Assembly (NCBI GenBank): GCA_900323505.1
Contig: OOIN01000001.1
Location: 434,001-498,000 of the forward strand
Reading direction: 5' to 3'
DNA: 64,000 nucleotides
Source of the DNA: Ustilago trichophora
Taxonomy: Eukaryota > Basidiomycota > Ustilaginomycetes > Ustilaginales > Ustilaginaceae
Below, piece after piece: positions 19,372-29,606 of this stretch. Every line of letters starts with the position of its first letter. Position 1 is the stretch's first letter. The notes beneath the pieces were generated by a model. That model saw nothing but the letters and a program-made list of their open reading frames with translations, made no database searches and was not told where the DNA came from. The translations under genes were made by a program, and so were the position numbers.

Positions 19372-20570
19372 TGTCCCTGCAGAGCTCTCGCATAAGCCCT
19401 GCGATAGTTTTGCTCGAGCTGAGGGACAGGACGATCGGAAGTACAGTTGCTATAGATGTGACCCTTGTGGCCGCAACGGTGACATTCACCAGTACCTGGC
19501 TTCTCGGTGCCAGGAGTGATTGGATAAGCCCACCAAGCCGGAGGGGAGATGTTGACACGCGAGTGCTCTTGATGATATTTCTTGAGAGCCTCCTCGTATT
19601 GCCGATGGCCCTCCTCATTGTCGGTGAAACTGTATTGAGGAATCTTGGAGACATCGGTCGAAGGAGCTCTAGGGCGGGGAAGAATCGAAGTACCATTTGG
19701 AGTATCGAATCGAGCCCTTTTCTCTTCAGGAGGCGAGGGGGGAAGAGCATTCTGGCGGCGAAGATTGTTGAGGAGTCGGATAAGCTCAGCCTGACTGGCA
19801 TCGTATCGCGAAGTGAGTCGACTTTCCAAATCTTTTTCGCGCTTAAGTGCTGCATCATGCTCAGCAATGATCTCATCGTAGACCGTAATTGGAAGGCTTC
19901 GACAAGCATTAACCGCGTTGAGAACCGTGGATGGTTGAGATCCAAGATGAGTCTTGAGTTCAGATGGCAGTGAAGCCCAGAAGTCGGCGGTCTTGAGCTC
20001 CTCAGGTGCATAACGAGTGTCAACTTTGTTAGATAGAATGAGCACGTCGCTCAGCCATTTGCGCCAAGCATCACCATCGCGAAGATCCTCGACAGTCTTC
20101 TTGTTACGAACGGCAGCGAGGTAGAGCTGATAACGAGAGGCCGGTGTCTCCTCAGGTTGAGAGAGTCCGGCGTACTGGGCGAGAAAAGCGGTCTTGAGAG
20201 AGTCGTAGTTGGTACGGACATCCTCGGGCAGAGTTGCAAACCAATCCTCCGCTGCACCGATGAGGAAGGTCTCAAAGTAGGTGACCTTTCGAGCCGAAGT
20301 TGAGTCGATGTTGGAAATTAGACAGTATCTTTCGAAGCGCTTGAGCCATACCTTAGCGTCGACGCCAGCGGCATCGCCACTGAATTCGGGAGGACTCATA
20401 GGCAGAGCTGTGCCAGTAGGATAAGTCGGGGAGGCGGACATGCTGAGCAAGGCAAATCTTTTGGTGATTGTCGGGATAGGCGAAGAGCTGGGAAGTGGCT
20501 TGTCGGAAGACGGTGGTGGTGACGAGAGCGGGGACGAGCTACCAAAAGGGTCTGGCTTGAGTGGCTGCAT
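19359..20570 (-). CDS. gag: Retrotransposon Gag (capsid and nucleocapsid)
   Basis: A 403-residue protein. A Pro/Ser-rich start is followed by a capsid-like region containing VWLKRFERYCL and EDWFATLP, similar to the retrotransposon Gag family. A single zinc knuckle near the C-terminus, CHRCGHKGHIYSNC, fits C-x2-C-x4-H-x4-C and would bind element RNA. The ATG is at 20568-20570 and TAA at 19359-19361. The frameshift heptamer lies immediately before the stop, with one codon between them, so most ribosomes would make Gag and a minority Gag-Pol. Confidence 0.9.
   Translation of the reverse strand: MQPLKPDPFGSSSPLSSPPPSSDKPLPSSSPIPTITKRFALLSMSASPTYPTGTALPMSPPEFSGDAAGVDAKVWLKRFERYCLISNIDSTSARKVTYFETFLIGAAEDWFATLPEDVRTNYDSLKTAFLAQYAGLSQPEETPASRYQLYLAAVRNKKTVEDLRDGDAWRKWLSDVLILSNKVDTRYAPEELKTADFWASLPSELKTHLGSQPSTVLNAVNACRSLPITVYDEIIAEHDAALKREKDLESRLTSRYDASQAELIRLLNNLRRQNALPPSPPEEKRARFDTPNGTSILPRPRAPSTDVSKIPQYSFTDNEEGHRQYEEALKKYHQEHSRVNISPPAWWAYPITPGTEKPGTGECHRCGHKGHIYSNCTSDRPVPQLEQNYRRAYARALQGQGNI
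19365..19371 (-). promoter_or_regulatory. Programmed -1 ribosomal frameshift heptamer GGGAAAC
   Basis: On the minus strand the gag codons read CAG GGA AAC ATC TAA, so G-GGA-AAC is an X-XXY-YYZ slippery site in the correct phase. A -1 slip gives GGG AAA CAT and enters the pol frame, which is open from here to the protease. Downstream, GGCCG (19358-19354) can pair with CGGCC (19328-19324) across a 25-base loop, a candidate stimulatory stem. Confidence 0.75.
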
Positions 20571-21040
20571 TGAGCCAGAGGGTCAAGAGAAAATAGGATC
20601 CGACGTATTGACCGATCTTGCGAGCAATCGTCCAGCCAGCTTTCGCGTATGCAAGACAATCGCAGATAACCAGCCCAACGGAATCCCAAATGAAAGCTTG
20701 AAAAGACCGTGTCGAGGTCTCAAAACGGCCTAGAAACGACTCCAATGCGGCCAAAAAGCGCGAAAGATGCGCAAGATCAAGACTTTTGGAAGCGGATGGA
20801 ATTGGTTGAGAAAGCGTGGGAAAGGAATGTAATGAGTCGAAGTGATGTCGAAGATGGAGGAAGTGTCGAAAAAGGTTTGGTCGAAAGTTGATGAAGGTCG
20901 GTAGCAGACCTCAATGAGACTTTGATCTTAGGAGCAATCGCAGTCGTCAAATTGGTCTGTAATGAAGTCGATAGAGTTGCCGAAGCAGAGAATGTTGGAG
21001 ATGTCGACGAAGAACACCGTTTCCGGGTTGGCCCCCCAAA
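20571..21040 (-). other. Retrotransposon leader with candidate primer binding site
   Basis: Untranslated region between the 5' LTR and gag. Next to the LTR, minus-strand sequence beginning two bases in (TGGGGGGCCAACCCGG, within 21023-21040) starts with TGG, as expected for a site complementary to a tRNA 3' end. The tRNA was not identified. Confidence 0.4.
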
Positions 21041-21295
21041 TGTGACGGTGAAATGAAGGTCGGATGAAGGTCAGCTCAAGTGCGAGCTCAAACAGATAGT
21101 AAGCTAAAGGTCGAAAGTAGTATGATCGGAAATGATGATGGTAGTAAGTGAAAAAATTTGCTCAGTCGCGACGAGCTTGACCTGCGTGACGGCACGACGC
21201 GCGGACCACCTCGACGATCAGCTGATGATCGCCGGAGTTAAACCGGAGGTAAGCCGATGATCGGGCCAAACCTTGGTTTTCGGTGATCCGGGACA
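21041..21295 (-). repeat. 5' LTR (255 bp)
   Basis: Second copy of the LTR, starting tgtgacgg and ending ccgggaca on the plus strand. It would carry the element promoter, read on the minus strand. Confidence 0.92.
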
Positions 21296-21809
21296 ACGGC
21301 TAGGACCACTGGAGAGCACCAAGAACACTCGTGCTTGATCCTAGTGGTCAGTTATATAGCTTTACTCCAACGGCTAAGCCCATTGTGCCGTATTGCCTCT
21401 GAACGGAGTGTTCACAGGAGTTAGTCGAGCTCAAAGATCCCAGTAGGGCCTTTCTTGAAGTCGTAGTGACATCGAGAAAACACCAATCTCATTCTCGGAT
21501 TCGAGTGTCCTCGAAGTGGGTGAGATTGGGCAACGCGAGGCACACGCCTAAGTCTCATTTCGAGAATCACCATAGGTTCATTCTCAAATTCATTCTCATC
21601 TCGGGGAAGCTTCAGTGCTAGATATCCGAGCTCAGGCACACAACCCCTGACACACCTCTCCCATAGCCAGCCAAGGCCTTGCTTATACCCTTTTGCCTTG
21701 TTATCAACTGCAACTGCACTTCACTAGAAGCAATACAGAATAGAAACCAGAGATATGACGTTTGAGACTGTGCTGATACAAACACAAGATGTGTCTAATG
21801 AGAACCAGC
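21296..21809. other. Right flank of the retrotransposon
   Basis: No gene. It begins with a short inverted pair (taggaccactgg and cctagtggtc) and has several ttctcaaattc/attctcat units that resemble the palindrome region left of the element (12915-12960). It ends at the stop of the AlkB-like gene. Confidence 0.5.
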
Positions 21810-22588
21810 CTAATCATCATACACGAGCTGACGGAAAGTGATGCTGATGCAGGGCCCCTTGACCTTGGGCTCCTTTGGGATCTCATGAGTGTAAAACCTC
21901 TGCGTCTGACCCTGCATGACCAACAAACTTCCGCCTGCCAAAGTCCAGCGCTTCTTGACTCTGCCATTCTCCGGCTGTTCCTCTTTGGCCTTCTTCCCTC
22001 TTGGCTGTTTGCGTTGCATGATCAACTTCTATTGGCGCCCAGACTGGCTGTAACAATGACCTTGTTCTCCAAGTTATCCGAGTGTTTGCCAATGTAGATG
22101 CTTCCATCGTCGTACCTGTTGAGCATGCAGTGATTGAATCTGACCTCTGAGCCTAGACATTCATCTGCGGAGAGCAGAGAAGCTATGTGATCCAACAAAG
22201 GTGGAAAGGGGGAATGTAGCTCTACCGGATGTCCGCTGTATTTGAGATGGAGACCGGGAGCGGTGGAATAGGTGGCAATCTCTCGACTTTGGGTGATTTC
22301 TCGACCGTATACTTTGAGCTTGGGGCGGTACCACTCGGGTAAGTGGTCCAGTTGTTGACGCCATTCTTCGGCAAGGGTGCAGTCGATGAAGTTTGGGTTG
22401 TAGTAGATCTTGGCATTGGGAAGGTCAGAGATTTTGTAGGTGGTGCAGAAGGTGGATTGGGTGACTTGATGGAATGGCCCTTGGTGATGGTTCTCCAGCG
22501 CGGCGGTAGAGAGAGATTCTACCTTGAAGCGCTTCTCGTCGGGCTGTGTTGCATCAGAGGTGGGCGCAAAAGATGTCGACCTTGTCAT
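21810..22588 (-). pseudogene. AlkB-like Fe(II)/2-oxoglutarate dioxygenase (ALKBH2/3 type) with one-base frameshift
   Basis: The first segment (22588 down to 22022) contains the AlkB signature NRYDDGSIYIGKHSDN with H-x-D iron ligands, followed by TASLGA, then hits TGA. In the next frame, 22025 down to 21810 gives the expected rest: WTLAGGSLLVMQGQTQRFYTH with the distal His, IPKE, and GPCISITFR (the family has an Arg-rich RISLTFR). The join lies at the run agttgatc near 22025, where one extra T would keep the frame; no GT-AG intron fits. The family removes alkyl damage from DNA or RNA bases. The first in-frame ATG is at 22586-22588; codons continue upstream to about 22696, so a 5' exon is possible. 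It is either a recent null allele or an assembly error. Confidence 0.75.
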
Positions 22589-23246
22589 TGGCGTTTGAGG
22601 TGATCTTGGATTCAATGCCAAAAGGGGCTGCTTGTCAGACTCTTCAGTTATGGTGTAGCGTGGTAGGCTCAGCAATGCTTGCCACCGGCTATTCAACCTG
22701 ACCTTTTGTCAGGGTCCAGTGCATGCGGAGGAAGAATGCCAATGCCCGATGCCCGATGCCCGATTTCAAAACCCAAGGCAATCTGGATTTGGAAGTAGAA
22801 ATTAGACACACAGAAAAAGAAAAATCAGCACACAAAACGGACGACTTTCCGAGTCTGCTTGCTCCCCCCAACGCGGTCAATTTTGTAAAGAGATCTCCTT
22901 ATCAGCGTCCTGATGATGGTGGTGACTGTGCTGAAGCCTACTCTGCCAAATCCTCCCACTCAAGCACCCCTTTTGCGCTTGCTCCTGGCCATTATAATTC
23001 ACAGCAACCTGCATGAAGCATCGACTCCTATCAGCATCTCGATGGCATGCTCGAGCCGTTGTGCGTTGAGGATGTAAAGTGGAAGACGATCTTGATGCTG
23101 ACCGGCGAAATTCGCGCGGCCACGGGATTCCCGAACAAGAGAAAAAAGAGAGCTTAGAAATTCAGTATACTTGCCTGGCTAGTACTGAAGTCTGTGCGGT
23201 GCAGGGTCTGGAGAGAAAAGAGAGGAAAAAGAAAAGACTCGCCGGC

Positions 23247-23280
<34 letters not shown>

Positions 23281-24138
23281 CACGGCTGAAGCTCGGTCGA
23301 GCCAAGCTTGGGAATTCCCGCTCTTTTTTTTTTTTTATCTATCTTTTCGCGTGTGTGTTGGGGTGTGGGCAGCCTTGCGTCGGGACGTGTGGCAAAAGAC
23401 CCACTTGATGGCACGTTCAGCTGAAATACCCTTTTCGAGAGTTTCCACACGCTCATCACACGGAACCTTTGATCAATACAACACAGTGTAGAAGCAAGTC
23501 TGTGTGTGGAGATGCCCTTAAACAAACTTGAGAGAAGAAGGCAATGCATTTGTAATGGTCAAGATGCGATATGCACGACATGCGACAGACGCGTGCGCCC
23601 TATTGAAGTCAAATCGATCAAGAGCAAGGCACCATTTTTTGGTCTTTTTCCTTCTGTGTAAGCGCAAAGCCACTTTTGTGTTGATTGGCGAGAAAGAGAG
23701 AGAGAAAGAGAAAGAGGGAGAGTGGCTGAGCTTTGAATTGGACAACAAAGCTACGCGAGTCTGCTGCACGGTCACCAAGTCGGCGAGTTTTTTCTCTTTT
23801 CTGTTCGGACCGTGGCTCCACTACTGCCCTTTTTCTCTATTTTTTCTATTTTTTTTTCTTCTTGTTCTTGGTCGACGTGGGTGTTGGTGGCCAAGTTTTT
23901 TTTCGAGACGGTCCGTTCAAGATCTTGCTATCTTTTGCTTCATCTAAGTGAGCGCTGTTGGCTGTCCTGTTCTGTTGCTGCTGATGCTGTTTGCTGGAGT
24001 TGAAATCCAAACGTGCACTTTCTTCTCATATGCCCCTTTGCCCAATCGATCCCTATTGCCTCCTCATCACCCACCACCACATCCCTCTACTCCTCGATCA
24101 CCATCCCCCGCCGATCAAGGTAAACACATACATACACG
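22589..24138. other. Intergenic; promoter of pyruvate kinase
   Basis: No gene supported. It contains a GT dinucleotide run (23249-23278), poly-T stretches, an AG-rich block near 23695-23720, and long pyrimidine tracts at 23820-23900 and 24000-24120 directly upstream of the pyruvate kinase start, typical of strongly expressed fungal glycolytic promoters. Confidence 0.6.
23249..23278. repeat. (GT)n microsatellite
   Basis: Perfect GT run of about 15 units in the pyruvate kinase upstream region. Confidence 0.9.
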
Positions 24139-25833
24139 ATGATCTACGCTCCCATTGCAAAGACTCAGCTTGAGTGGTACGCCTCGCTCAACCCCCTCGA
24201 GCACGGTGTCGACAACAAGTTCTTCCGCAAGACGTAAGTTTCTCTCAGAGCCTCGGTGGCAGCCAAATGCAGTAATCTCTGTCATGAAACGGAACCTTTC
24301 AACTGACACTCTGGATATACTTTTGCCAACATCAGCTCCATCATCGCCACCATCGGCCCCAAGACCAACAATGTTGAGATGCTCGGCGCTCTCCGCCAGG
24401 CCGGTATGAACATTGTCCGTCTCAACGCTTCGCACGGTTCGCACGAGTACTTCAAGTCGGTCGTCGACAACGCCCGCGCTGTCGTTGCTCAGACTCCCGG
24501 TCGTCCCCTTGCCATCGCTCTCGACACCAAGGGCCCCGAGATGCGCACTGGTGTCATGGTCAACGGCGAGGACGTCAAGATCCCCATGGGTCACGAGTTC
24601 TACGTCACCACCGACGATGCTTACGCCGAGAAGTGCTCGCTCGAGTACCTCTACATCGACTACAAGAACCTCGCCAACAAGGTCGAGGTTGGCCGAACCA
24701 TCTTCATCGACGACGGTATCCTCTCGCTCCAGGTTCTCAACATCGAGAGCGACAAGCTCGTCAAGGTCCGCGCCGTCAACAACGGTGTCCTCTCCTCCAA
24801 GAAGGGTGTCAACCTTCCCATGACCGAGGTCGACCTCCCCGCCATCTCGGACAAGGACAGGAAGGACATCGAGTTTGCCGTTGAGCAGGACCTCGACATG
24901 ATCTTCGCCTCTTTCATCCGACGCGGCTCCGACGTCCGCACCATCCGCGAGATTCTCGGCGAGAAGGGTGCCCACATCAAGATCATCTCCAAGGTCGAGA
25001 ACCACCAGGGTGTCCAGAACTTTGACGAAATTCTCAAGGAGTCCGACGGTATCATGGTTGCCCGTGGTGACCTTGGTATCGAGATCCCCGCTCCCCAGGT
25101 CTTCATGGCTCAGAAGATGATGATCTCCAAGTGCAACATTGCCGGCAAGCCCGTTATCTGCGCCACCCAGATGCTCGAGTCGATGATTGTCAACAACCGA
25201 CCCACCCGTGCCGAGGTTTCCGACGTTGCCAACGCCGTTCTCGACGGTGCTGACTGTGTCATGCTTTCCGGTGAGACCGCCAAGGGCGCTTACCCCATCG
25301 AGGCTGTCAAGATGATGGCCGAGACCGCATACCTCGCCGAGCAGAGCGTCTCGTACGTTCCTCTCTTCAACGAGATGCGCACCTTGACCACCATCCCTAC
25401 CGACACCAACGAGACCATCGCCATGGCTGCCGTGGCTGCCTCGCTCGAGCAGCACGCCGGTGCCATCTTGCTCATGTCGACCAGCGGTACCACCGCCCGT
25501 CTCGTCAGCAAGTACCGCCCCAGCTGCCCCATCCTCACCATCACCCGCAACCCTCACACCGCCCGCGACGTCCACCTCTACCGCGGCTGCTACCCATTCC
25601 TCTACCCCCACCCCCGCCCCGAGGACAACTCCAAGTGGCAGGAGGACGTCGACAACCGCATCAAGTACGGTCTCGCCGAGGCCCTCGCCCTTGGCATCAT
25701 TGAGAAGGGCGACGTCGTCATCACCCTCCAGGGCTGGAGGGCACAGAGCGGAAGCACCAACACCATCCGCATCCTTAGCGTTCCCGAGAGCGCCCGCGAC
25801 TTTAAGCTCGAGGGCACCCACCCCAGCCAATAG
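24139..25833 (+). CDS. PYK1: Pyruvate kinase, two exons
   Basis: Exons 24139-24233 and 24336-25833, 530 residues. The 102-nt intron has donor GTAAGT and acceptor ATCAG and splits a Thr codon. The product shows the family signatures: [48 protein letters not shown] and [12 protein letters not shown], with the catalytic Lys in the SKVEN segment, and [12 protein letters not shown]. It transfers phosphate from phosphoenolpyruvate to ADP, the last step of glycolysis, in the cytosol. Codon use is strongly biased to C-ending codons, fitting very high expression; this bias also creates a long spurious antisense frame. It ends in -THPSQ, with no peroxisomal signal even on stop readthrough. Confidence 0.97.
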
Positions 25834-28058
25834 AGAGGCTTTGGGGCCACAAAAAAAAGAATCGTCATAGGCGTTTAGCAGTTTTCTTCCTCTTTTGCTT
25901 GTTTGTAATTTCATTCTCCCTCCATTAGGTCTTTTCATTTTTGTTTTGCTGCAATATCTGTCTCTTCTTTGCACTTGTTCTTTGTGTAGCTGCGAGGTGT
26001 GTAGGTGAGCAACGAAAGACTAGAGATGGATCTTAAGCGAGAAAAAGAGGAGAAAAGATTTGAAGGACAGCCTTGAACGGCAGAATAGCAAGCTTGTGTG
26101 AAAGCCTCTTCGTGAGGAGAACGGCAAGCTACTGTGTTGCGAAGTCTCAATTCAGTCACTCAGCAGGAGGAGTACTGGATGGACCGTGCGGATACAACTT
26201 CTGACAGGAAAGGAATTCGACTACGGAGAATAAGATAAACCACAAGGTCGGAGATCAACACGGGGGGAGGGGCATTCATGGACCCTGTTTGCATTCGGCT
26301 AGATAACAGCACCAACGCTATCTTGTGGATCGGTCAACAGTGAAGGGCCGGCGAATTGTGGTACCGGTCATAAGGGCGCACGCACACCGAGCGACTGAGA
26401 AGCGGCAGGAAAGGGGAGGGAGACAATCGGCGGAAGAGAAGGGAGAGAGGGGAGAGGAGTGTGATTTCGGGAGGAGTAGGACGTGAAAGAAAACCGGAAC
26501 CAAGTTTTAGCGGATGGAACCGGTCTTCTGGTCCGCTCGCTCAATTTTCATTTATGTTAGGGCTGTAACAGCTTACAAATCATTCCTTTTTTTTTGGGAT
26601 CCGAGGCGTCTCGCCACGTGTGAGCAAAACTCTCCGCAACCATCTTCTTCTGGCCGCCACATCAAGCTCCATCTTCCAATCCTTCAGTACTGTAGATAGC
26701 GCCAACTTCTCAACGCCCTCAAACCCTATATCTGTAGATACCAGTCGGAGGTCGAAGGTTCCGTGGCGAATCATATCTCGCCCATCTTACCCGCTTCACC
26801 GTATACTTATTGCCTTGCTTTTCAAGGGCGAAACTGCTCACCAAGGACAAAACGGATTAGCCAGGGATAGCGAGAAAACAATTTGTTGGGGAAGAAATCA
26901 ATGCACGTCATTTCCAGTCTGCAGAAAAGTTTAGTTTACCAATTTTTTACTTATTTCTTTTCTTTGCGCGCGGGCGTTTCGCCTCTCAACCGTCAAATTG
27001 TGCAGCCATACTCTTTGCTGGAGGAAAGTTTTGGGGCTTTCGCAGCAAGTATTGCCGGTGTTCGCTTTTGATTGCCTTTCTGTACGGCACTGCAAGCTGC
27101 TTTATAGAGTTGGTCGTGTGACTGTCCATGCTTTCGGTCCTTCGTTGTGCGTGCGGGGGTGGCAAGTGTCACGAGGACTTGTACAACGTCTAGGCGTAAC
27201 CAGTCATGCTTTTGCTGGAAGTGTCCTTCAAACACGCCCAAGTTCATGGACTGTGGCCGAAAAAAGAAAACCCCCCTCATGGTGAAGATGCGAAACAGAG
27301 GCTGGAACGATGAAAACGAGAGCAGTATAGTGTGTATCCTGAACAAACAGAAAACAGAAGCCGCGGTCTCTGTCACTCGCCCTGGATAGACACTACAATC
27401 CCAAGGGTGCGGATCCCTCCCATCCATACCAGGCAAAGGCATAGTTCGGCACTTTTAAACAACCTCCGAAGATGGTTTTTTGTTCTTCGCCTTGCTCTTT
27501 TTTTGTGCTTCCTGTCGTTTTGTGCACACTCCTCACTATGGCTCCTGGCATGAATGCACCCTGCGAATCCTACAGTTACTTAGAGTCCATCGCCACAGTG
27601 CACACTGCTCGCTGTCCACTGCGACTGCGGGGAATCGGTCCTTCAGCTTGTTTGTGTTGAGGTTTTGCGACCGTTTGTCCGATCGGTCTTTCGCTTCCCA
27701 AGTCAGACAATTGTGGCTGCAGGTGGTTACACGTTTGATCAAAGAGCTGAAAGTCGATGGCTGCCCCAATAACCGGGTGACAGTTGAACCGATGAAGCGG
27801 TCTGTGCTTTTCCTGCGGTGTCTTTGACAAAGGTGATGAGCTCCAAAGAAAAAGTTTCCGCCAAGAAGATTCATTTTTGTCAACTGCGTTTTTTTTTTTG
27901 TCTGGTGTCGGCCACTACGCTGATAGTGAGCATAAGGGTCCACACTCACCAAGGGAGGTAGGGGGAGAGTATATAGACCCTCACTTCATCCTGTGGTTAC
28001 ATACGCCTTCTCCACCTTCACTTACACACCGAGAAAGTCACAAACACCATCCAGCACG
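25834..28058. other. Long intergenic region; elongase promoter at its right end
   Basis: About 2.2 kb without a supported gene. Minus-strand frames such as 26993-27442 have no family features. A TATA box (tatata, 27970-27975) lies about 85 bases upstream of the elongase ATG, followed by a CA-rich leader. Confidence 0.55.
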
Positions 28059-29153
28059 ATGCTATACCCGCTCGACAACCCCCGACTTTCCTTCTTCCAG
28101 AGGCTGGCGGACCAGCCCTACCCCGCCAAGCCCGAGGGTCTCCCCGTGGCAGACTGGGCCTTTGAGCTCTCCCTGTCACCTTGGGTTCCTCTCATCACTG
28201 GCGTAGTATACCTCTTTGCCACCCACGCCACTAACCACCGTTTTGGTCCTGGCAAGCCCAAACCCGCCGACTTGGTCAAGCAATCCTACGGTCTCTCTCA
28301 GACAGTCCTTGGCCACAACATCCTCCTCGCCGCCTACTCTGGATGGACGTTCTTCCACGCCGCTAGCCGCATCATTGCCTACCTATTCTCCGGCGCTGCC
28401 ACCGGTGGACTCTCTGGCTTCACCAATGCCTACTGCACAGTCCCCATTGCCGATTCCTCCTTCGCCGGCCTCGGAATTTACGTTTGGCTCTTCTACATCT
28501 CCAAATACTACGAAATCATCGACTCGGTCATCCTCATTCTCAAGGGTAAACCCGTCAGCAACCTTCAATCGTATCACCATGCAGGTGCCATCCTGTGCAT
28601 GTGGGCTGCTTATCGATACTCTGCTCCCGCCGTGTTTATCTTTTTGCTCTTCAACTCGTTGGTTCACACCTTGATGTACACCTACTACTCGATGACGGCT
28701 TTGAAGCTTCCTTTCACCGGTGGTCTCAAGAGGAGCATGACCACTATCCAAATCACCCAGCTCGTCGTAGGTTGTGCTATGGCTTCTAGCTACGCTTTCC
28801 TCACCTACAACCCTAGCGCTTACCCAGCTGGTGCAGTACCCACCCCCGGTCGACACATTGCAAACCCTGCCTCGGCCGCTTTCTCCTCCTTTGCAAGCGC
28901 CGGAAACAACTCCAGCTCCAGCACTACAGCCTCGCTTCTGGCATCAAACACCAAGGAGGCTATCCAGCTCATCAAGCATACTCTTCTCTCGAGTGTCGGT
29001 GCTGAGGGTAAAACCCCCTGTGTTTCCACTTCGGGCCAACTCTTCGCCGTAGGCCTAAACGTGGCTTACTTGATTCCCCTCATCTACCTCTTTGTCAGCT
29101 TCTACATTCGAAGTTACAAGAAGAAGCAGGCTAAGGGTGTCAAGGCTCAGTAA
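28059..29153 (+). CDS. ELO-family very-long-chain fatty acid elongase
   Basis: A 364-residue multi-pass membrane protein. The frame is open further upstream from a GTG, but ATG 28059 lies just after the TATA box and leader and gives a normal ELO start. It has KYYEIIDSVILILKGKP (the ELO K-x-x-E-x-x-D-T/S box) and the histidine box QSYHHAG at 170-176. HTLMYTYYSMTAL follows, as expected. The family catalyses the condensation step (malonyl-CoA plus acyl-CoA) of fatty acid elongation in the endoplasmic reticulum. QxxHH instead of HxxHH is typical of the polyunsaturated-type (GLELO-like) branch. A ~100-residue Ala/Ser-rich insertion lies before the last transmembrane segment, and the tail is Lys rich. 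Confidence 0.9.
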   Translation: MLYPLDNPRLSFFQRLADQPYPAKPEGLPVADWAFELSLSPWVPLITGVVYLFATHATNHRFGPGKPKPADLVKQSYGLSQTVLGHNILLAAYSGWTFFHAASRIIAYLFSGAATGGLSGFTNAYCTVPIADSSFAGLGIYVWLFYISKYYEIIDSVILILKGKPVSNLQSYHHAGAILCMWAAYRYSAPAVFIFLLFNSLVHTLMYTYYSMTALKLPFTGGLKRSMTTIQITQLVVGCAMASSYAFLTYNPSAYPAGAVPTPGRHIANPASAAFSSFASAGNNSSSSTTASLLASNTKEAIQLIKHTLLSSVGAEGKTPCVSTSGQLFAVGLNVAYLIPLIYLFVSFYIRSYKKKQAKGVKAQ

Positions 29154-29606
29154 AAGATTTCAAGCGCCAAAATTTGGTGGTGCTGGGGAAAAGGCTTTCG
29201 TAAAACATCCCTTTCCCGCACATTTTCCTCCCTCTCTCTCTTTCCCTCTCTCTTTTTTCTTTCAAGAACTTCATAAGGTCTCCCATACTTCCGTGTCATC
29301 TACATTGTAATTCTACCGCTGTTTCCAACATCTGCCTCTGCTGTGCCTACATCGCGTTCCGCTCGAGACCAGACGAATCATTCCTCACCCGCAATCATTG
29401 ACTTGCGATCGACGCAGAAAATGTATGAGAGAGTTTGCAAATGATAGTGTACATGGAAAAAGGCAAGAAAACCAAGTGTGCTAAAAGACGAAACTGGATG
29501 CGATGCTTGGAAGAAGCTGGTATCAAAGAGATGAAGAGCAAGAGCGGGGCAGAAGATAGGGGGGCGAATATCCGAGCAAGTGTCAAGGTGCGACTTTCTT
29601 TTTTTT
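29154..29606. other. Convergent intergenic spacer
   Basis: 3' spacer between the elongase and the unknown secreted protein. CT-rich near 29230-29265; no gene recognised. Confidence 0.6.

Larger units (their letters stand above)
13869..21295 (-). mobile_element. Ty3/gypsy-type LTR retrotransposon, 7.4 kb, transcribed on the minus strand
   Basis: Bounded by two 255-base LTRs that are identical by eye and begin TG and end CA. On the minus strand the order is 5' LTR (21041-21295), a 470-base leader, gag with a CCHC knuckle, then pol as protease, reverse transcriptase, RNase H and integrase, then the 3' LTR (13869-14123). RT-RH before integrase is the Ty3/gypsy order. Gag and pol are linked by a -1 frameshift signal. 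Two in-frame UGA codons interrupt pol. The flanks (catgg on the left, acggc on the right) are not duplicated, so there is no target-site duplication. Apparently identical LTRs imply recent arrival or recent recombination. Confidence 0.92.

Noticed and set aside
24234..25860. Cryptic peroxisomal isoform of pyruvate kinase by readthrough
   Set aside because: The codons after TAG run to the next stop without a PTS1-type end.
24115..25974. A 619-codon minus-strand open frame opposite pyruvate kinase
   Set aside because: It mirrors the extreme codon bias of pyruvate kinase; its translation is a low-complexity Gly/Val/Leu/Asp mixture with no family features.
26993..27442. A 149-codon minus-strand frame downstream of pyruvate kinase
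   Set aside because: No family features and no promoter or splice context.
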